DNA of 64,000 bases, taken from positions 1,165,060 through 1,229,059 of the forward strand of contig NZ_KI535295.1 in assembly GCF_000482325.1 (NCBI RefSeq). Reading direction: 5' to 3'. Numbering within the stretch: the first letter of the stretch is position 1; the number at the start of each line of letters is the position of its first letter. Positions 62,000 through 64,000 of the stretch are shown piece after piece. The notes beneath the pieces were generated by a model. It worked only from the letters and a program-made list of their open reading frames with translations. It ran no database searches and was not told where the DNA came from. A program made the translations under genes and the position numbers. Source of the stretch: Bacillus sp. UNC438CL73TsuS30 (GTDB lineage: Bacteria; Bacillota; Bacilli; Bacillales; Cytobacillaceae).

Positions 62000-62968
62000 T
62001 TATACAGTAAGGACAATTTTTCCTTGAGCATGCCCTTCTGCAAAATACCTGAAAGCCTTATGAACTTCATTGAATTTATAGCACCGATCAAGAACAGGTT
62101 TAACTTGGCCAGTTTCAAGAAGTTCTTTTAAATAAATCAAATCTTGTTGATTAGCCCTCTGTAAGAAGGTACTCATTTTCTTTTTACCAAGCATGGAAAT
62201 CCAAGGTCCTAGTACCATGGCTTGAAACATTTGAGCACCTGAACCACCTACATGTACAAAAATACCATTTGGAGTTAAGACTCGCTTATACGCAGTTATT
62301 GGATGAGATCCGTTCACACCCAAAATTAGGTCATAAAGATGATTGCTTTTGGTGAAATCCTCCTTTTTATAATCAATTACATGGTCCGCCCCAAGCGAAC
62401 GTAAAATTTCTAAATTTTTCGTACTGCACACACCCGTGACCTCAGCCCCATATGCTTTGGCGATCTGTACCGCGAAAGTTCCGACACCACCGGAGGCCCC
62501 ATTTATCAATACCTTTTGTCCTGTCTGTAATTTACCTTTATTCCTTATAGCCTGAAGAGCTGTTACACCGGCCATTGGGACCGCAGCAGCTTCTTCAAAG
62601 GATAAATTGGTTGGTTTTAATGCAATTGCCTGTTCGGGGATCGCTGCATATTCTGCAAAGCCACCCCAGCCACAACCGGATAAGTCTCCGAATACATCAT
62701 CACCAGGCTGAAACTGCTTAACGTTTTTTCCAACTGCTTCAACCCTTCCTGCTATGTCACCTCCAGGTATGGGATATTTTGGTTTTAATAGACCAAAGGC
62801 AAAGCGGGCTAAGAAAGGTTCGCCTGTTAAAAGAACCAAGTTTCCAAAATTAACGGATGTTGCATGAATTTTTACCAGTACCTCATTCTCCTTAGGAATT
62901 TGTTTATCCACTTCCGTTACTTTAAGGACATCAGGCGGACCGTATTGGTCATAAACGATTGCCTTCAT
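62000..62968 (-). CDS. Zinc-independent MDR-family NAD(P)H oxidoreductase (quinone-reductase-like)
   Basis: 322 residues. GroES-like N-terminus (MKAIVYDQYGPPDVL, IHATSVNFGN, PGGDIAGRVEAVG) and a Rossmann domain with GASGGVGTFAVQIAKAYGA. No catalytic zinc cysteines, so the quinone oxidoreductase/enoyl-reductase branch rather than an alcohol dehydrogenase. NADPH-dependent reduction of quinones or alkenals is likely. Start ATG 62968 behind TAGGGGG; the frame opens at 63007. Monocistronic and divergent from the glutamine synthetase gene. Confidence 0.88.
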   Translation of the reverse strand: MKAIVYDQYGPPDVLKVTEVDKQIPKENEVLVKIHATSVNFGNLVLLTGEPFLARFAFGLLKPKYPIPGGDIAGRVEAVGKNVKQFQPGDDVFGDLSGCGWGGFAEYAAIPEQAIALKPTNLSFEEAAAVPMAGVTALQAIRNKGKLQTGQKVLINGASGGVGTFAVQIAKAYGAEVTGVCSTKNLEILRSLGADHVIDYKKEDFTKSNHLYDLILGVNGSHPITAYKRVLTPNGIFVHVGGSGAQMFQAMVLGPWISMLGKKKMSTFLQRANQQDLIYLKELLETGQVKPVLDRCYKFNEVHKAFRYFAEGHAQGKIVLTV

Positions 62969-63150
62969 TGGAAACCCCCTATTTTTTGAATAATGATGAT
63001 TACACAACAGTTACGGAAAAAGAGTCCTTAAATAAGATATTACGAGTATGAGGAAATTAAGACTACAATGATTTAGATACATGTAATTGTATATTTATTA
63101 AAATATTAATTAAAAACAAAGGTTGAAAATCCTTAATTAATCACTATAAA

Positions 63151-63164
63151 TGAAAACGCTTTCT
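63151..63164 (+). promoter_or_regulatory. Putative cre (CcpA) site upstream of the glutamine synthetase gene
   Basis: TGAAAACGCTTTCT fits the catabolite-response consensus. It is centred about 84 nt before the predicted transcription start, where CcpA sites activate rather than repress. Confidence 0.6.
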
Positions 63165-63205
63165 AAAAAAATATCATAAATATTCAAAAGATATTCAAAA
63201 ATAGA

Positions 63206-63234
63206 TTGTCAAAGAATGATTTTTTCACTATAAT
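63206..63234 (+). promoter_or_regulatory. Predicted SigA promoter of the glutamine synthetase gene
   Basis: TTGTCA (63206-63211), 17-nt spacer, TATAAT (63229-63234). Confidence 0.78.
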
Positions 63235-63286
63235 CAAAAATATTAAATGTGAGGAAATATAACGTGAGAATGAGGGGAAATGTGAC

Positions 63287-64000
63287 ATGACTGAAACGCT
63301 TATTTCAAAAACAACTACTGCGGGTACAACTCTTGAACAAATAAAAGAAACCATTTTAAAAAAATCTGTTGAACTTTTACACTTACAATTTGTCGATATC
63401 GAAGGGATTTTAAAGCATGTAACCGTAACAACAGAACAACTCGAGGATGTAGTTGAAGGAAAAATGATGTTTGATGGATCTTCGATTAAAGGTTTTTCAC
63501 CGATTAATAAATCCGACCTTTATCTTCAGCCAGATCTAAATACATTTGCAGTTCTACCTTGGACAGTTGAAGAGGGGTATTCAGAAGCTCGTTTCTTATG
63601 CTCGGTAAAGAATCCAGATGGAACGCCATATGAGGGAGATACAAGAAATGTTTTGCAGAAAACTGTTGATCGTGCAGCTGAAAAAGGGTACACGATTTCA
63701 GTAGGACCGGAATTAGAATTTTTCCTTTTTAAAACAGATGAAAACGGGTATGCTACCCAAGAACTTGGGGATAAAGCAGGCTATTTTGAGCCATCTCCAC
63801 ACGATCTTGGCGAGCGCGTTCGTTTAGAAATCTACCGTGCCTTAAAAGCGATGGGTTTTACGATTGAGGCTTCTCACCATGAAGTGGCGGAAGGGCAGCA
63901 TGAGATCAATTTTAAATATGCGGATATTTTAACGGCTGCAGACCTTTCCACTACATACAAATGGGTAGTAAAAACAGTGGCGAAGAAATTTGGTCTACAC
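63287..64000 (+). CDS. glnA: Glutamine synthetase, type I, N-terminal part (cut by window end)
   Basis: 238 codons visible; the gene runs past the window end. Conserved stretches are FDGSSIKGF, LYLQPDLNTF, LPWT, GPELEFFLF (metal-binding Glu), EASHHEVAEGQHEINFKY. The N-terminus is about ten residues longer than standard Bacillus GlnA and the sequence is clearly divergent from it. No glnR precedes it, unlike the housekeeping glnRA operon, so this is probably a second GS or GS-like enzyme (gamma-glutamyl ligase is possible). GAGGGGAAA precedes the ATG; own promoter and cre site. Confidence 0.88.
   Translation, partial: MTETLISKTTTAGTTLEQIKETILKKSVELLHLQFVDIEGILKHVTVTTEQLEDVVEGKMMFDGSSIKGFSPINKSDLYLQPDLNTFAVLPWTVEEGYSEARFLCSVKNPDGTPYEGDTRNVLQKTVDRAAEKGYTISVGPELEFFLFKTDENGYATQELGDKAGYFEPSPHDLGERVRLEIYRALKAMGFTIEASHHEVAEGQHEINFKYADILTAADLSTTYKWVVKTVAKKFGLH

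Noticed and set aside
61927..62118. 63-codon frame at the end of the oxidoreductase gene
   Set aside because: Overlaps the gene and its terminator; composition is not protein-like.

Overview
The window looks like chromosome from a low-GC, Gram-positive, spore-forming Bacillaceae bacterium (Bacillus/Neobacillus-like; the genus is an inference). The basis is strong AGGAGG-type ribosome binding sites with frequent TTG/GTG starts, a Bacillus-type nasA/nasBCDEF locus with exact TnrA boxes, queCDE behind a preQ1-I riboswitch, tenI-thiO and thiSGF behind a TPP riboswitch, a YocH-like wall protein behind a WalR box, bioB behind a BirA operator, and KinA/KinB-type sporulation kinases. No rRNA, tRNA, IS element, integrase or CRISPR array was seen.

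Layout. 1-8.3 kb: transporters (MATE fragment, EamA, ChrA, AbrB-like), a phosphoesterase, an MBL hydrolase and an orphan histidine kinase. 8.4-10.4 kb: queuosine precursor operon queC-queD-queE. 10.5-20.7 kb: polysaccharide deacetylase, Fur-regulated-basic-like protein, a small holin-like protein, a divergent FtsH-like protease, a secreted nuclease, a J-domain protein, an LCAT-like hydrolase, a flavin-dependent oxidoreductase and small unknowns. 20.7-27.9 kb: two HAD phosphatases, an RMD1/DUF155 protein, a threonine-aldolase-like enzyme, an amino-acid permease and a DHA2 drug exporter. 27.9-37.6 kb: complete nitrate/nitrite assimilation locus (transport, nitrate reductase, nitrite reductase, siroheme methyltransferase), followed by purU.

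38.9-45.4 kb is the most unusual block. It is an apparent operon with a HAMP/GAF hybrid kinase, a CheR-type methyltransferase, a REC-PAS-PAS kinase with a sporulation-kinase-like H-box, and a membrane-anchored sugar-type binding protein with no ABC permease or ATPase. It reads as a self-contained sensing module. 45.5-49.1 kb: a membrane-anchored FAD oxidase coupled to a half-size MFS protein, and a Bcr/CflA exporter behind a mini-ORF leader. 49.2-55.3 kb: bioB, then thiamine genes split by an inverted MBL gene. 55.5-64 kb: GNAT, a variant DUF3800 protein, YkvS-like, a GDSL esterase, YocH-like, an NhaC antiporter, an oxidoreductase and the start of a divergent glutamine synthetase with its own promoter and a cre site.

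Two repeat families cut across the window. One is a roughly 65-nt palindromic element; in five of six full copies it sits 1-6 nt after a stop codon in the same orientation and can fold as a terminator. The other is a two-copy, roughly 150-nt intergenic element placed about 240-260 nt upstream of a small membrane protein gene and of a 28-codon ORF.
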